Shown here in pieces: positions 10,906-20,345 of a stretch of 40,575 bases of DNA (the stretch's first letter is position 1; each line of letters opens with the position of its first letter). A program made the position numbers and the translations under genes. The notes under the pieces are model-generated. The model was not told the origin of the DNA and did not search any database. It was given only the letters and a program-made list of their open reading frames with translations. Source of the DNA: Methylocella silvestris (GTDB taxonomy: Bacteria; Pseudomonadota; Alphaproteobacteria; Rhizobiales; Beijerinckiaceae); contig NZ_PDZR01000031.1 of assembly GCF_002891535.1 (NCBI RefSeq), forward strand, positions 1-40,575, read 5' to 3'.

Positions 10906-11853
10906 TCAGGGCGCGGTCTTCACGATGACGGCTCTATCGCGCAATTCCTTGAGACGGCGCTCTCCGTCCGCCTGAATATGCGCGGCGAGCAGTTTTTGCG
11001 CGATCGTCTGCCGGATAGCCGTATCGTCCTTGGCGGGGCCGCGCGCGCAGACGGCGACCATCTCAAGACCGGATGTCGAGCGTTGCGGCGGCGATAAATG
11101 TCCAACCGGCGTCTTGTCGAGCAACTGCCGCAGCTGATCGCCAAGTTCATGCGAGCTTCGGGTCAACGGGTCGCGCACCGTGACGTCGTTCAGCGTGCGC
11201 GCCATCTCGGCGCCGGTCTTGCAATCGGAGAAACGGCTGCGCAGCTGCTCGGCCTCCTTGGCGCGGACGGCGAGGCTCGCGGGCGTCGTTCCGATCGGCA
11301 GCGTAAAGATGATTTGCTGCACGGTATAGGAGGTGCCGGCGGCGGCCTTGCCGCCCTGCTTTTCGAGCTCGGCGCGCACCTGCGTCTCGCTCGCCTCGAC
11401 GCCTTTGTTCAGCGCCTTGACGAGGACGGTAAAGGCGAGATTGGCGCGGAAATAGGATTTGAACTGGTCCTCTGAGACGCCGGCGCCCTGGATCGCCGCG
11501 AGCAGCGCCTGCGGCTGCATGTTCATGTCCGTCGCCGTCTGGACGATCTGCTGTGAAATATCGGCGTCGCGGGGATTGACGCCGTATTTCTCGGCCTCGT
11601 GAATTTGCAGGCGGTCCCTGAACAGGCTCTCGATCGCCGCCTCGCGCGTCGCCGGCTTGCGCAGCACGCGCAGCAGCTTCATCCGCTGGTCGATGTCGAT
11701 ATTGGTGACCGGATCGCCGTTGATGCTGGCGACGATGGCCTGGGCATGGACGGGAAAGACGCCGGCGAAGGGCGCCGCGGCGACAACCGCGGCAAAGAGG
11801 CTCGCTTTCAGAAGAACGCCCGCATAAGCGCCGGCCTTACGCATTTCGGTCAT
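10906..11853 (-). CDS. surA: SurA-like periplasmic chaperone / peptidyl-prolyl isomerase family protein
   Basis: SurA assists folding of outer-membrane proteins such as LptD in the periplasm. The product of about 315 residues has a signal peptide (hydrophobic stretch ending VHAQA), then a SurA N-terminal chaperone domain (IVASINGDPVTNIDIDQRMKLL; RDRLQIHEAEKYGV), and a C-terminal region that resembles only a degenerate parvulin domain (VQQIIFTLP... ELGDQLRQLLDKTPVGHLSPP). E. coli SurA has two parvulin domains; this has at most one, as is common in Rhizobiales. Start is uncertain among three close codons (11862 TTG, 11853 ATG, 11844 ATG); an AGGGAG lies just upstream. Its place between lptD and pdxA supports the name. 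Confidence 0.85.
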   Translation of the reverse strand: MTEMRKAGAYAGVLLKASLFAAVVAAAPFAGVFPVHAQAIVASINGDPVTNIDIDQRMKLLRVLRKPATREAAIESLFRDRLQIHEAEKYGVNPRDADISQQIVQTATDMNMQPQALLAAIQGAGVSEDQFKSYFRANLAFTVLVKALNKGVEASETQVRAELEKQGGKAAAGTSYTVQQIIFTLPIGTTPASLAVRAKEAEQLRSRFSDCKTGAEMARTLNDVTVRDPLTRSSHELGDQLRQLLDKTPVGHLSPPQRSTSGLEMVAVCARGPAKDDTAIRQTIAQKLLAAHIQADGERRLKELRDRAVIVKTAP

Positions 11854-11988
11854 TCTCCGCAATTCTCCCTTGTTTTCTTCGGTCGCGGCTTTTCCGCCCG
11901 CTTGAGATTATGCGGTCGATCAGGCGATCGCTCCGCATCGTTGCGTTGAAACATGCTGAGATGGGAAAAGGAGTCAACTTGGGACCGG

Positions 11989-14646
11989 TCAATAATTCAG
12001 GCCGTCGAGATTGCTCGTGTTGCTGAAGGTCTGGCTGAGCTTGATTTGGCCAAGCGTGCGCAGCTCCAGCTGAACCAGCACGGTCTGATTGCGCGTCAGG
12101 CCGCCATTGCCATTGTCCTGATAGACGGAGGAAAAATTGACCGAGAGAGTGGTGCAATCATCCTGATAACCGGCGCCGACGCCGAAAGCGGCGATGGCGA
12201 AGGGGCCGGGATTTGAGTAGCCGATCATTGAAGCTGGATAGAATTGCCGGCTCATGTCGAAGGTGATGTTGCCCTGAGCCCAGTAATTGTCGCTCACCTT
12301 ATAGCGGCTGTTGAGAGCGAGGCCCTGGCGGCGCACATAATAGCCGATTTCAGGCTGGGCCTGGTAATTCGCGTATTGAATTCCGCCGGTCCAGGCGCCG
12401 AGGTTGTAAGTTCCGACGACGTCGATGCGTCTTGGCGCAAAACCGTTGACGTCGAAGCGACCCTTCGTCGTCAGGGCGAATGCCGAGCTTGGCGCGACCG
12501 TGACGGCGCCGACATAGTCGGAGAGCCGCGTGTCGAGGCCGGAGCTGAGGCCCACATTGGCGGCGTCCGGCGTCGCATAGGCGTTGGTGCCCGCGAGCTG
12601 ATAGGACTGGCCGCCGATGACGTTGATATAGCCGCCTTCCTGAAAATTCAGCGTGGCCTGGCCGCCGTAATTGGCTCTCGTTCCCGTTTCGAAGCGGTCG
12701 TAGCCTGAATATTTGTCCCATTGGAACAGCGAGGCTTCGTCGAAAACGAGGCTCTGCGCGTCAAGATTGGCCTGCCCGTAAGAGCCGATCTGGTTGTTCG
12801 GCCGCGCGATGATCTGGCCGATCGGCGTCACGCTCACCGAGCCGAAGCTCGTCTTTGCGAAGAAGGGATAGCGATACTCGAAGCCGACGCCGGGGTTCAA
12901 GGCGCCGAAGGCGGCGTCCTGTGTGTTCTGCAGGAAGGGCAGCTGAGACGAATTATAGATCGCCGAAGATCCCGCCGAGGAGGCGAAGCCGAACGAGCCG
13001 CTGGTGGTGAGGTCGAGAATTTCGCCGTTGACCCGCGTGAAGGCGAAGGGCGTCCAGACCTCGCCGATCGGGTCGATGTATTGGCGTTTCCACGACACGT
13101 CGAGGGACGCGCGCGTGTAGATCCCGGCGATGCCGCGCAAAAGGCATGTGCCGGCGACCCGACCGGGAACGTAATTGGTGCAGGTTGGATAGAGCGAGTA
13201 GGCGTTGTCGAGCACCCGCGTCCCGACCGACTGGAAGCTCGCCGTCGCGGCGGAAAGGCTCGCCAGATTGAAATTCGTTTCGATCTGTCCGCCAATTCCA
13301 TGCGAAATGGCGGGATCGACGTCGAAGGTTTTGTTGTAATCGAAGACAGGGTAGGCAGCGGTCTGCTGCGGCTGGATGTCATGCGAGGAGAGTCCCTCGA
13401 AACGATACCCGCGCAGGTCGAAATAGCCGCGGTCCTGGCCGATCAGATAGGCCGTCGTCGTCGTCTCATTGATATAGTTCGAGGAAAGCGTCTGGCTCGG
13501 GATATTGTAATCGTTGAGGAACCATTTGTCCGACAGCACGGTGAACTGCCAGCCGAACTTCCAGTGGTCGGCAATCTGCACCTCGCCCTTGCTTTCGAGC
13601 GAGCCGCGCATCCTGATATCGGCCGCTCCCCAGGGCGAGGCGGGGAAGGCGGATTTCTCCAGCTGGTCGATTCCATTGGCGCGAATGAAATATTCGCCGT
13701 GTTCAAGCCGCTGGCGCCATTCGCCGCTCGCCAGAAAGCCCTGTTTCGACAGAAATGTCGGCGTGAAGGTGATGTCGTAATCCGGGGCCAGCGCCCAGAA
13801 GATCGGAACGCCGAAGCCATAGCCTAGCGCCGATTTCGTGACGAGACTTGGCATCAGCACGCCGGATTTGCGCGTGACGGTCGGATCGGGCGAGGAGAAA
13901 TACGGCATGTAGACGACCGGCATGCCGAACAGTTCGACCGTCGCATTCTCGTAATAGAGCATCTGCTCGTCGTTCTTGTGGATGATGCGCTTCGCGCGCA
14001 CCCGCCACAGAGGCGGACGGTCGTAATTCGATCCGCAGGCGGCGCAGGCCGTATAGGTGCCCTTGGTGAAGACCGTTGTGTCTTCATTGATGCGTTCGGC
14101 GAAGGGCGCGCTGAAATAGGTCTTGTCGGTGGTGTCGATGCGCAGGCTGTGGATGAACCCGTCGCGGAAGTCGTCGGTCAGATCAAAATAATCGCCGTAA
14201 AGGATCGTCCCGTCCGCTTCAGTGCGTTTGGCGTGGCCTTCGGCGACGACACGGCCGCTGTTGCGGTCGAGGGTGACGCGATCGGCCTCGAGCAGGCGGC
14301 CCTTGTAATAGACGCGCGCCGAACCGACGGCGGAGACCGTATTCTTGACTTCATCCTGGCGCAGTTCGTCCGCCTCGACGACCATTTTGTTCGGGTCGAC
14401 GGCGGGTGCGGGCGCAGCCTTTGCCGCAGCCTTGGCGGAGGCGGTTTTGGGAGTTGACGCGCCTGATTCCGCCGCGGCCGCTGGCGCGGCGAGGGCGAGG
14501 CCCGCGACGCCGATCCCGAGCGCGGCAAGCCGGAGCGCGGCGCGGAAAAAAGCGCGAGCGCCAGCCGCCTCAGCGGCCGCTTTCGGAGCGCCGCCAAGAC
14601 CGGTTGGTCGAGCTGCGACCCTGTTGGGGCAAAAACGCCGCCCCAT
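11989..14646 (-). CDS. lptD: LPS-assembly protein LptD
   Basis: LptD is the outer-membrane beta-barrel that, with LptE, inserts lipopolysaccharide in the outer leaflet. The 885-residue product has an N-terminal Arg-rich stretch and a hydrophobic signal region ending LALAAPAAAAE, an OstA/LptA-like beta-jellyroll domain (KMVVEADELRQDEVKNTV... VTLDRNSGRVVAEGHAKRT), and a long barrel with many aromatic, alternating strands. Cysteines include a CAAC pair in the periplasmic part and one in DDCTTLSV near the C-terminus. The ATG at 14646 has AGGAGG 7 nt upstream and overlaps the lptG stop by one base (TGATG), so the longer reading from 14712 is rejected. A 135-nt gap separates it from surA. Confidence 0.96.
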   Translation of the reverse strand: MGRRFCPNRVAARPTGLGGAPKAAAEAAGARAFFRAALRLAALGIGVAGLALAAPAAAAESGASTPKTASAKAAAKAAPAPAVDPNKMVVEADELRQDEVKNTVSAVGSARVYYKGRLLEADRVTLDRNSGRVVAEGHAKRTEADGTILYGDYFDLTDDFRDGFIHSLRIDTTDKTYFSAPFAERINEDTTVFTKGTYTACAACGSNYDRPPLWRVRAKRIIHKNDEQMLYYENATVELFGMPVVYMPYFSSPDPTVTRKSGVLMPSLVTKSALGYGFGVPIFWALAPDYDITFTPTFLSKQGFLASGEWRQRLEHGEYFIRANGIDQLEKSAFPASPWGAADIRMRGSLESKGEVQIADHWKFGWQFTVLSDKWFLNDYNIPSQTLSSNYINETTTTAYLIGQDRGYFDLRGYRFEGLSSHDIQPQQTAAYPVFDYNKTFDVDPAISHGIGGQIETNFNLASLSAATASFQSVGTRVLDNAYSLYPTCTNYVPGRVAGTCLLRGIAGIYTRASLDVSWKRQYIDPIGEVWTPFAFTRVNGEILDLTTSGSFGFASSAGSSAIYNSSQLPFLQNTQDAAFGALNPGVGFEYRYPFFAKTSFGSVSVTPIGQIIARPNNQIGSYGQANLDAQSLVFDEASLFQWDKYSGYDRFETGTRANYGGQATLNFQEGGYINVIGGQSYQLAGTNAYATPDAANVGLSSGLDTRLSDYVGAVTVAPSSAFALTTKGRFDVNGFAPRRIDVVGTYNLGAWTGGIQYANYQAQPEIGYYVRRQGLALNSRYKVSDNYWAQGNITFDMSRQFYPASMIGYSNPGPFAIAAFGVGAGYQDDCTTLSVNFSSVYQDNGNGGLTRNQTVLVQLELRTLGQIKLSQTFSNTSNLDGLNY

Positions 14647-15731
14647 CACCCATCCTCCTGATTCAACAAGGCGAGCGCCCCTAGCATGCTCGCGATGACG
14701 GCCGGCGACCATGCGGCCACCGGGGCGCTGACAAGGCCCGCGCCGCCGAGGTCGCCGACCAGCTTGGACGCCACATAAAGCACGAAGCCAGCCGCCACGC
14801 CACCGCCAACCATTTTCTCGATTCCACCAAATCGGAAAAACCTTAAGGAAAAGGCCGCAGCGATCAGAACCATCGCGACGAACAGCAGCGGCCGCGCCAA
14901 AAGCGATTGAAATTGCAGCTTATACGCCGTCGAGTCGAGTCCTGCCTTGTCGGTTTGACGTCCGGCGGCGTCAAGATCCCAGAATGGAACGGATTGCGGC
15001 GAGATCGGCCCCCGCGCCACCTGAGCCGGCGTCAGATTCGAGGCGAGCAGATAAACGCTCGTATCGATCGTCTCTTCGCCCGGCATCAGGATGCGGGCCT
15101 GCTCGAAGCGCCACACGCCGTCGCTCAACTGCGCGTGTTCCGCCACGACCTCCGCCTCGAACTTGTCGTGATCGTTATAGATATAAGCGGTCGGCTTCGT
15201 CAGGCGCGAACCGTCGCGGGACATCGCCCCCGCTTTGATAATGGCGTCGCCGTCGACGCTTTTCTGCCGGATCCAGATGTCGGCGTCGGCGTTCTGCTGC
15301 GTCAGGCGGCCGAAAATCTCGACCTCGATCTTGTCGGCGCGCTGCTTCATGGCGGCGGAGACCGGATTGAACAGCATCACGGAGCCGACGCCGATAACGA
15401 GCGCGATCGCGATCGGCGGGACGAGAAAGCCCCAGACCGAGACGCCGACAGCGCGAGCGATCAGGAGCTCCAGCTTGCGGGTAAGATCAAGAAAGGCGGC
15501 CATGGAGCCGCAGAGGACGCAAAACGGCATCAATTGCTCGGCGGCGGACGGCGCCCTTAGCATCGCCAGCAGAGCGACCGACCGCGGCGAGGCGTCAGGC
15601 AGGTCCGTGGTGCGGCGCAGCATCTCGACGAAATCGACGACGAACACCATGCCGCAGATCGTCACGAAAACCGCGATGATCAGCGTCAGGAAACGCGCCG
15701 AAAAATAGCGGCCGAGCGTCCAGCCGATCAT
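14646..15731 (-). CDS. lptG: LPS export ABC transporter permease LptG
   Basis: LptG is one of the two inner-membrane permeases of the LptB2FG transporter that drives lipopolysaccharide to LptC-A-D. The 361-residue product opens with IGWTLGRYFSARFLTLIIAVF and has six predicted membrane helices: three N-terminal (including FCVLCGSMAAFLDLTRKLELLIARAVGVSVW, the coupling-helix region), a periplasmic jellyroll domain (about residues 130-260), then three C-terminal helices. It is normally preceded by lptF, which is absent here. Its start codon overlaps (ATGA) the stop of a 33-codon ORF. The downstream overlap with lptD indicates one operon. Confidence 0.95.
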   Translation of the reverse strand: MIGWTLGRYFSARFLTLIIAVFVTICGMVFVVDFVEMLRRTTDLPDASPRSVALLAMLRAPSAAEQLMPFCVLCGSMAAFLDLTRKLELLIARAVGVSVWGFLVPPIAIALVIGVGSVMLFNPVSAAMKQRADKIEVEIFGRLTQQNADADIWIRQKSVDGDAIIKAGAMSRDGSRLTKPTAYIYNDHDKFEAEVVAEHAQLSDGVWRFEQARILMPGEETIDTSVYLLASNLTPAQVARGPISPQSVPFWDLDAAGRQTDKAGLDSTAYKLQFQSLLARPLLFVAMVLIAAAFSLRFFRFGGIEKMVGGGVAAGFVLYVASKLVGDLGGAGLVSAPVAAWSPAVIASMLGALALLNQEDG

Positions 15732-15829
15732 TGACGCAACAGTCCCGCGGAGAGACGACGCGCCGGCGCCTGTCGCCTGAAAACGGCGCGGCCAAAAGCG
15801 TTTGCGGAAACGGTCATGCTCGACATCAT
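15728..15829 (-). CDS. Possible 33-aa leader or remnant ORF upstream of lptG
   Basis: Reading on the minus strand from ATGATG at 15829, an open frame of 33 codons ends in TGA that overlaps the lptG ATG as ATGA (15731-15728). The predicted peptide is basic (Arg-rich) with no recognisable domain. It occupies the place where lptF normally ends. It could be a translational-coupling leader, the last codons of a deleted lptF, or chance. No other evidence for expression is visible. Confidence 0.25.
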   Translation of the reverse strand: MMSSMTVSANAFGRAVFRRQAPARRLSAGLLRQ

Positions 15830-16301
15830 GAAACTCAAATCCCGTACGCCCCGCACAATCTTGCTACACCGCCCTCGGCCTCGCCGCTAGGCGCCGCTCC
15901 GCCGCAGCGCGGGATTTCGCGCCCGCGTGACCTTACCATCACAGATGCCGCCCTTTCGCGAGCGGCCTAATATCGCGAGCCCTCGCGGCATTTTTTCGGC
16001 GCGCGGAGCTTGCGCCGCGTCCGCCATGCGCCTTTCCGGCGCGCGAGGCGATTAACAAATTTGCGATCATGACCTGACAGGGACGATGCTTTTTTGATAA
16101 GCACGTCATTCCGAAGGGTCGAGGCAGGCGCAAGCTTTGCCGGCAGAGCGCGCGACGCCGAAACGGGGAGCCGGTTTCGCGCGGCGGCCCTGACCGGGTC
16201 ATCGTCTTATTCAGGTCGGGACAGCGGATCGAAGACGTCGGAAGGATCGCCGCCTGTCTCGAATGGAGTTCGTCCCGGTCCAGTCAGTTTTTGAGGATCA
16301 C
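15830..16301. other. Intergenic region between lptG operon and pepA
   Basis: About 470 nt without a credible gene. It must hold the divergent promoters of the lptG operon and pepA. A short hairpin followed by six T (15974-15996) and a CTGACA hexamer at 16074 with GATAAG 16 nt after it (a weak promoter candidate for pepA) are the only features I can point to. No lptF reading frame is found on either strand. Confidence 0.5.
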
Positions 16302-17921
16302 ATGCCGCCATCGTTAAAAATTCAGTTCGCGCCCTTGGGAAAGCTGGCCTTGGCAGCGCCCGGGGCGAGCGCAGCCGCGGGCGATTCGGCCAAAGCGGCG
16401 CAAACGCTCGTGATCTTCGCCGGGCCCGATCTGAAGCTCGGAGCGGCGACGCTGAAGCTGATTGGCGCGGAGGCGGAGGCGCTGATCCGGCGCGGCGCCG
16501 CCACGGCCAAATTCAGGGGAAAAGTCTCATCGGCGCTGGATCTGATCGCGCCGGCGGGTCTTGCCGCCGACCGACTGCTGGTGATCGGCGCTCCGGGCGA
16601 GGAAACGGCCGAGCCGAAGACGCCCGAGGCGGGCAAGCCGGAGACGGTTGTTCCGATCAAACCGGCAGCCCCGCCGACCCTTGCCGACTACGCCAATCTC
16701 GGCGGCGTCGTCGGCGGCAAGCTTGGCCGCGGCGCTGCGGCGACGGTTGTGTTCGACCTGCCGCGCGCGCCCGAGAACGCGGCGGCGGCGGCGGCGGAAT
16801 TCGCTCTCGGCCTGCAGCTGCGCGACTATCGCTTCGACCGCTACAAGACCAAGAAAAAGGACGACGCCGACGAGAATGGCGCGAGCGAGATTGTGATCGC
16901 CGTCGCCGATCCCGAGGCGGCGCGCGAAAAGGCCGCAGGCAGCGAAGCGGTCGCCGCGGGCGTCATCACCGCCCGTTCGCTGGTCAATGAGCCGGCCAAT
17001 ATTCTCTTTCCCGAAGAATTCGCCGCGCGCGCCAAGGAGCTCGAAAAACTCGGCGTCGAGGTCGAGATTCTCGATGAGACGGCCATGCAGGCGCTCGGCA
17101 TGGGCGCCCTGCTTGGCGTCGGCCAGGGCTCGTCGAGGCAGAGCCGGGTCGTCGTCATGCGCTGGCGCGGCGCCGGCGAGGGCGGCGATTCGAAGCCGAT
17201 AGCCTTCGTCGGCAAGGGCGTCACCTTCGACACCGGCGGCATTTCCATCAAGCCGGCCGCCGGCATGGAGGACATGAAGGGCGATATGGCCGGCGCCGCC
17301 TGCGTCGTCGGGCTGATCGAGGCCCTTGCCGCGCGCAAGGCCAAGGTCGACGTCATCGGCGCCATTGGCCTCGTCGAGAACATGCCGGGGCCGGATGCGC
17401 AGCGTCCCGGCGACATCGTCAAATCCATGTCGGGCCAGACCATCGAGATCATCAACACCGACGCCGAAGGGCGCCTCGTGCTCGGCGACGTGCTCTGGTA
17501 TGTGCAGGACCGGTTCAAGCCGAAATTCATGATCGATCTTGCCACCTTGACCGGCGCCGTGCTTGTCGCGCTTGGGCAGGAGCACGCCGGGCTCTTCACC
17601 AATGATGACGATCTTGGCGAAAAGCTGCTCGCTGCGGGGAAGGCGACCGGCGAAAAACTCTGGCGCCTGCCGCTCGCCCCCGCCTATGACAAGATGATCG
17701 ATTCAAAGTTCGCCGACATGAAGAACACCGGCGGGCGCCATGCCGGCTCGATCACGGCGGCGCAGTTCCTGCAGCGCTTCGTCAACGGCACGCCCTGGGC
17801 TCACCTCGATATCGCCGGCACGGGCATGAGTTCGCCGTCGAGCGACGTCAATCAGAGCTGGGGCTCGGGCTTTGGCGTGCGGCTGCTCGATCGTCTGGTG
17901 TCGGACAATTACGAGGGCTGA
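16302..17921 (+). CDS. pepA: Leucyl aminopeptidase (M17 family)
   Basis: PepA is a cytosolic hexameric, two-metal aminopeptidase that releases N-terminal residues from peptides. The 539-residue product has the N-terminal macro-like domain and the C-terminal catalytic domain with [21 protein letters not shown] (metal Lys and Asp), [10 protein letters not shown] and the signature [12 protein letters not shown] at about residues 385-396. The N-terminal domain carries an extra Pro/Glu/Lys-rich stretch around residues 105-130 ([15 protein letters not shown]) that is probably a flexible loop. The ATG at 16302 has GAGG five bases upstream; an earlier in-frame start at 16263 looks spurious. holC follows after 21 nt. 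Confidence 0.95.
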   Translation: MPPSLKIQFAPLGKLALAAPGASAAAGDSAKAAQTLVIFAGPDLKLGAATLKLIGAEAEALIRRGAATAKFRGKVSSALDLIAPAGLAADRLLVIGAPGEETAEPKTPEAGKPETVVPIKPAAPPTLADYANLGGVVGGKLGRGAAATVVFDLPRAPENAAAAAAEFALGLQLRDYRFDRYKTKKKDDADENGASEIVIAVADPEAAREKAAGSEAVAAGVITARSLVNEPANILFPEEFAARAKELEKLGVEVEILDETAMQALGMGALLGVGQGSSRQSRVVVMRWRGAGEGGDSKPIAFVGKGVTFDTGGISIKPAAGMEDMKGDMAGAACVVGLIEALAARKAKVDVIGAIGLVENMPGPDAQRPGDIVKSMSGQTIEIINTDAEGRLVLGDVLWYVQDRFKPKFMIDLATLTGAVLVALGQEHAGLFTNDDDLGEKLLAAGKATGEKLWRLPLAPAYDKMIDSKFADMKNTGGRHAGSITAAQFLQRFVNGTPWAHLDIAGTGMSSPSSDVNQSWGSGFGVRLLDRLVSDNYEG

Positions 17922-17942
17922 GCAGCCTTCCGGCGAGCGCGC

Positions 17943-18398
17943 ATGGAGATCTGGTTCTATCATCTGCAGCGCCAGAGCCTTGATCAGGCGTTGCCGGTCC
18001 TTATCGAGAAATCACTCGAAAGGGGCTGGCGCGTCGTCGTTCAGGGTTCGAGCGAAGAGCGGCTCGCCGCGCTTGACCAGCACCTTTGGACCTATCGCGA
18101 CGACAGTTTTCTGGCGCATGGCCGCGCCGTCGACGGCGACGGCGATCTACAGCCGGTCTATCTCGCAACCGGCGCCGAGAATCCCAATGGCGCGCGCCTG
18201 AGAATTTTCATCGAGGGCGCGCCGATCGCGGGTTCGCTCGCCAACGGCCCCTATGAGCGGGCGCTCGCCGCCTTCAATGGCAATGACGAGGACGAGCTTC
18301 TGGCCGCGCGGGCGCAGTGGAAACAGCTGAAAGACCAGGGCTTTGCCTTGAGCTACTGGCAGCAGAACGAGGCCGGGCGATGGGAGAAGAAGGCGTGA
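17943..18398 (+). CDS. holC: DNA polymerase III subunit chi
   Basis: Chi links the clamp-loader complex of DNA polymerase III to SSB. The 151-residue product matches the family along its length: MEIWFYHLQRQSLDQALPVLIEKSLERGWRVVVQ at the start, then ALDQHLWTYRDDSFLAHG and a C-terminal segment ending in SYWQQNEAGRWEKKA, where the QW..G.W pattern is typical of HolC. Size is normal. The pepA-holC neighbourhood is conserved across many Proteobacteria. It probably shares the pepA transcript, and its end overlaps the start of the next gene. Confidence 0.94.
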   Translation: MEIWFYHLQRQSLDQALPVLIEKSLERGWRVVVQGSSEERLAALDQHLWTYRDDSFLAHGRAVDGDGDLQPVYLATGAENPNGARLRIFIEGAPIAGSLANGPYERALAAFNGNDEDELLAARAQWKQLKDQGFALSYWQQNEAGRWEKKA

Positions 18399-19123
18399 GG
18401 GCCGAGACGCCGCGCGACGCGGATTTTGCGGCGCGGCGGGCGCAGGCGCGGCTGGAGCTCGACGCGCTGGACCCCGCGAAGGGCGGCGCGCCGGACCCCG
18501 ATCCGCTGCGGCGAAATTGGTTCGAGGCGGTCTATTCACTCGCGCAAAATGACCCGGCGCGGGTGCCCTGGGCCAATCTTGCCCCGCATCCGCTGGTCAA
18601 ATCCTTCGTTGATTTTCAGCTCTCTGGCCTTGCCGGAACGCGCGTGCTCGACGTCGGCTGCGGGCTTGGCGACAACGCCGAATGGTTCGGCCAGGCTGGC
18701 GCTGATGTGACGGCGTTCGATCTCATTGAAGAGGCCGTGGCTTGGGCTCAGCGCCGGTTCCCGGGATCAAAAGTCGCTTATTGCGCCGCCGATCTGTTCA
18801 AGCCGCCGCAAGACTGGCGCAGCAAATTCGATTTTATCAATGAATGCTACACCTTGCAGGCGCTTGCCCCTTCGCTTCTCGGCGAAGCGCTTGCGGGCCT
18901 CGCCGCGCTGCTCGCGCCGGGCGGAAAGCTTCTTCTGATCGCAAGGGCCCGCGACGAGGACGCCGCCGCGGCGTCGGGACCGCCCTGGCCGCTGCCGGCA
19001 TCGATTTTCGCGCAGGCCGCCGGCGCCGGGCTGGAGCCGCTCGTCATCGAGGACATTGCCGCGACCGCGGAGGTTCCCAGCCGGCACTGGCGCGCGCTGC
19101 TGCGGCGCTCCAACGGCGCCTAG
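18380..19123 (+). CDS. Class I SAM-dependent methyltransferase
   Basis: The 247-residue product has SAM-binding motif I RVLDVGCGLGDNAEWF at about residues 88-103, an acidic motif II (TAFDLIEEAVAWAQRRF), and a DFINECYTLQAL motif IV followed by LLAPGGKLLLIARARDED, a Rossmann-fold methyltransferase pattern. The N-terminal part (NWFEAVYSLAQNDPARVPWANLAPHPLV) resembles small-molecule methyltransferases of the thiopurine/TehB-like group. Substrate is unknown. I chose the ATG at 18380 (GAGG eight bases upstream, inside holC); a GTG at 18395 that overlaps the holC stop is an alternative. It is likely co-transcribed with pepA and holC. Confidence 0.85.
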   Translation: MGEEGVRAETPRDADFAARRAQARLELDALDPAKGGAPDPDPLRRNWFEAVYSLAQNDPARVPWANLAPHPLVKSFVDFQLSGLAGTRVLDVGCGLGDNAEWFGQAGADVTAFDLIEEAVAWAQRRFPGSKVAYCAADLFKPPQDWRSKFDFINECYTLQALAPSLLGEALAGLAALLAPGGKLLLIARARDEDAAAASGPPWPLPASIFAQAAGAGLEPLVIEDIAATAEVPSRHWRALLRRSNGA

Positions 19124-19157
19124 TTTTTTGCGCGCGAGGCTTCAAAATCTGCTGCAT

Positions 19158-20345
19158 GTGACCGACGCGGCCGCGGCGAAAGCCGGCTTCGTCGATGCGC
19201 GGGGACGCCGCGAATATATGCAGCTCGCCGGCGCCGCCTTTCTGATTTCCTTCATGTATTCGCACGCCGCGCTGCTCGCGGTGGTTTTCGCGCGCGAGGG
19301 GTTCGATCTTCATGCGATCGGCCTTTTGCTGTCGCTCTATGCCGCTCCCGTCATCCTGTTCACTTTTCTGTCGGGGGCGATCGCGGCGCGGATCGGCGTG
19401 CTCAACACGTGCCGGCTCGCAATTCTGCTGATGCTGATCGGCTTTTTCAGCCTGCGCTACACGGCTGGCGATTTCTGGCCGGCGATGGCCTCGCGCATGG
19501 CGCAGGGGATCGGACAGGGCCTGCTGCTCAGTTCCTTCGTCACTTATGGGCAGAGCCGTCTCAACGCCAGCCGGTTCGTCTATCTGATCGCCCTGTTTAC
19601 CAGCATGTTCGCCGTGGCGCAGGCATTCGCGCCGCCGTTCGGGGCGATGATCCTCAACGCCTATGGCGCGCCGGCGATGTTTCTGGAAGGCTCGATTCCC
19701 GCCGTTCTTGCGCTCGTTCTGACCTTTGGGCTGCGGCCGATCCCGCGCCCCGCGCCCGGCCGCGGGCTCGACCTATCTGCGGCGTGGCGGCGCGAAAACA
19801 TCGGCTCGCTCGCCGCCGTCTTCGTCAATGGGGCGATGTTCGGCTTTACCGCCGCCTATCTTGCCGCGCTGCTCGAGGCCGAGGCGCTGCCGATCGGCGC
19901 GTTCTTCCTCGCCTCGACGACGACCTTGTTCGCGAGCCGCTTTCTCGCCATGGGGATTTTCGAGACGATCGAGCGCCGCCTTCTGGTCGCGGGCGGATTT
20001 CTGTCGCAGGCTGCGAGCTTCGTGCTGATCGGGCTCGCCGGCCAATCCTGGCTGATCGTCGTCGCCGGAATTCTGTTCGGCGCCGGCTACAGCGTCGTCT
20101 ATCCGGTGCTGTCGGCGGCGATCAGCAAGGACCTCGACCCCTCCGAGCGCGCCGGGCCACAGGCGCTTTTGAACACGGCGTTCAACATCGGGATCTTCCT
20201 GATGCCGTACCCGCAAGCGCTGATTATCGGCCATCTCGGCTTTCGGGCGGCGGCGCTGGTTCTGGCCGGGCTCGCGGGAGTCTCGGCTTTGGCGTTGATC
20301 GCGACGGCGCTATTGAACCATGCGCCTCGCTCATCCCGCCCCTAA
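19158..20345 (+). CDS. MFS transporter
   Basis: An inner-membrane major facilitator of about 395 residues with roughly twelve hydrophobic segments in two halves. The loop between helices 2 and 3 reads SGAIAARIGVLNTCR, matching the MFS G-x3-D/R-x-G-x-R pattern in weak form, and helix 4 has MAQGIGQGLLLSSFVTYGQSRL. The substrate cannot be told; drug or metabolite efflux is possible. The start is uncertain: GTG 19158 (VTDAAAAKAGF) is chosen, with TTG 19128 and ATG 19218 as alternatives. It follows the methyltransferase closely. Its last 15 nt overlap the 3' end of recG on the other strand, so the two transcripts converge. Confidence 0.85.
   Translation: MTDAAAAKAGFVDARGRREYMQLAGAAFLISFMYSHAALLAVVFAREGFDLHAIGLLLSLYAAPVILFTFLSGAIAARIGVLNTCRLAILLMLIGFFSLRYTAGDFWPAMASRMAQGIGQGLLLSSFVTYGQSRLNASRFVYLIALFTSMFAVAQAFAPPFGAMILNAYGAPAMFLEGSIPAVLALVLTFGLRPIPRPAPGRGLDLSAAWRRENIGSLAAVFVNGAMFGFTAAYLAALLEAEALPIGAFFLASTTTLFASRFLAMGIFETIERRLLVAGGFLSQAASFVLIGLAGQSWLIVVAGILFGAGYSVVYPVLSAAISKDLDPSERAGPQALLNTAFNIGIFLMPYPQALIIGHLGFRAAALVLAGLAGVSALALIATALLNHAPRSSRP

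Noticed and set aside
15974-15996. Intrinsic terminator on the plus strand
   Set aside because: The stem has only about five stable pairs with a tight loop, the T-run is offset by four bases, and no plus-strand gene precedes it.
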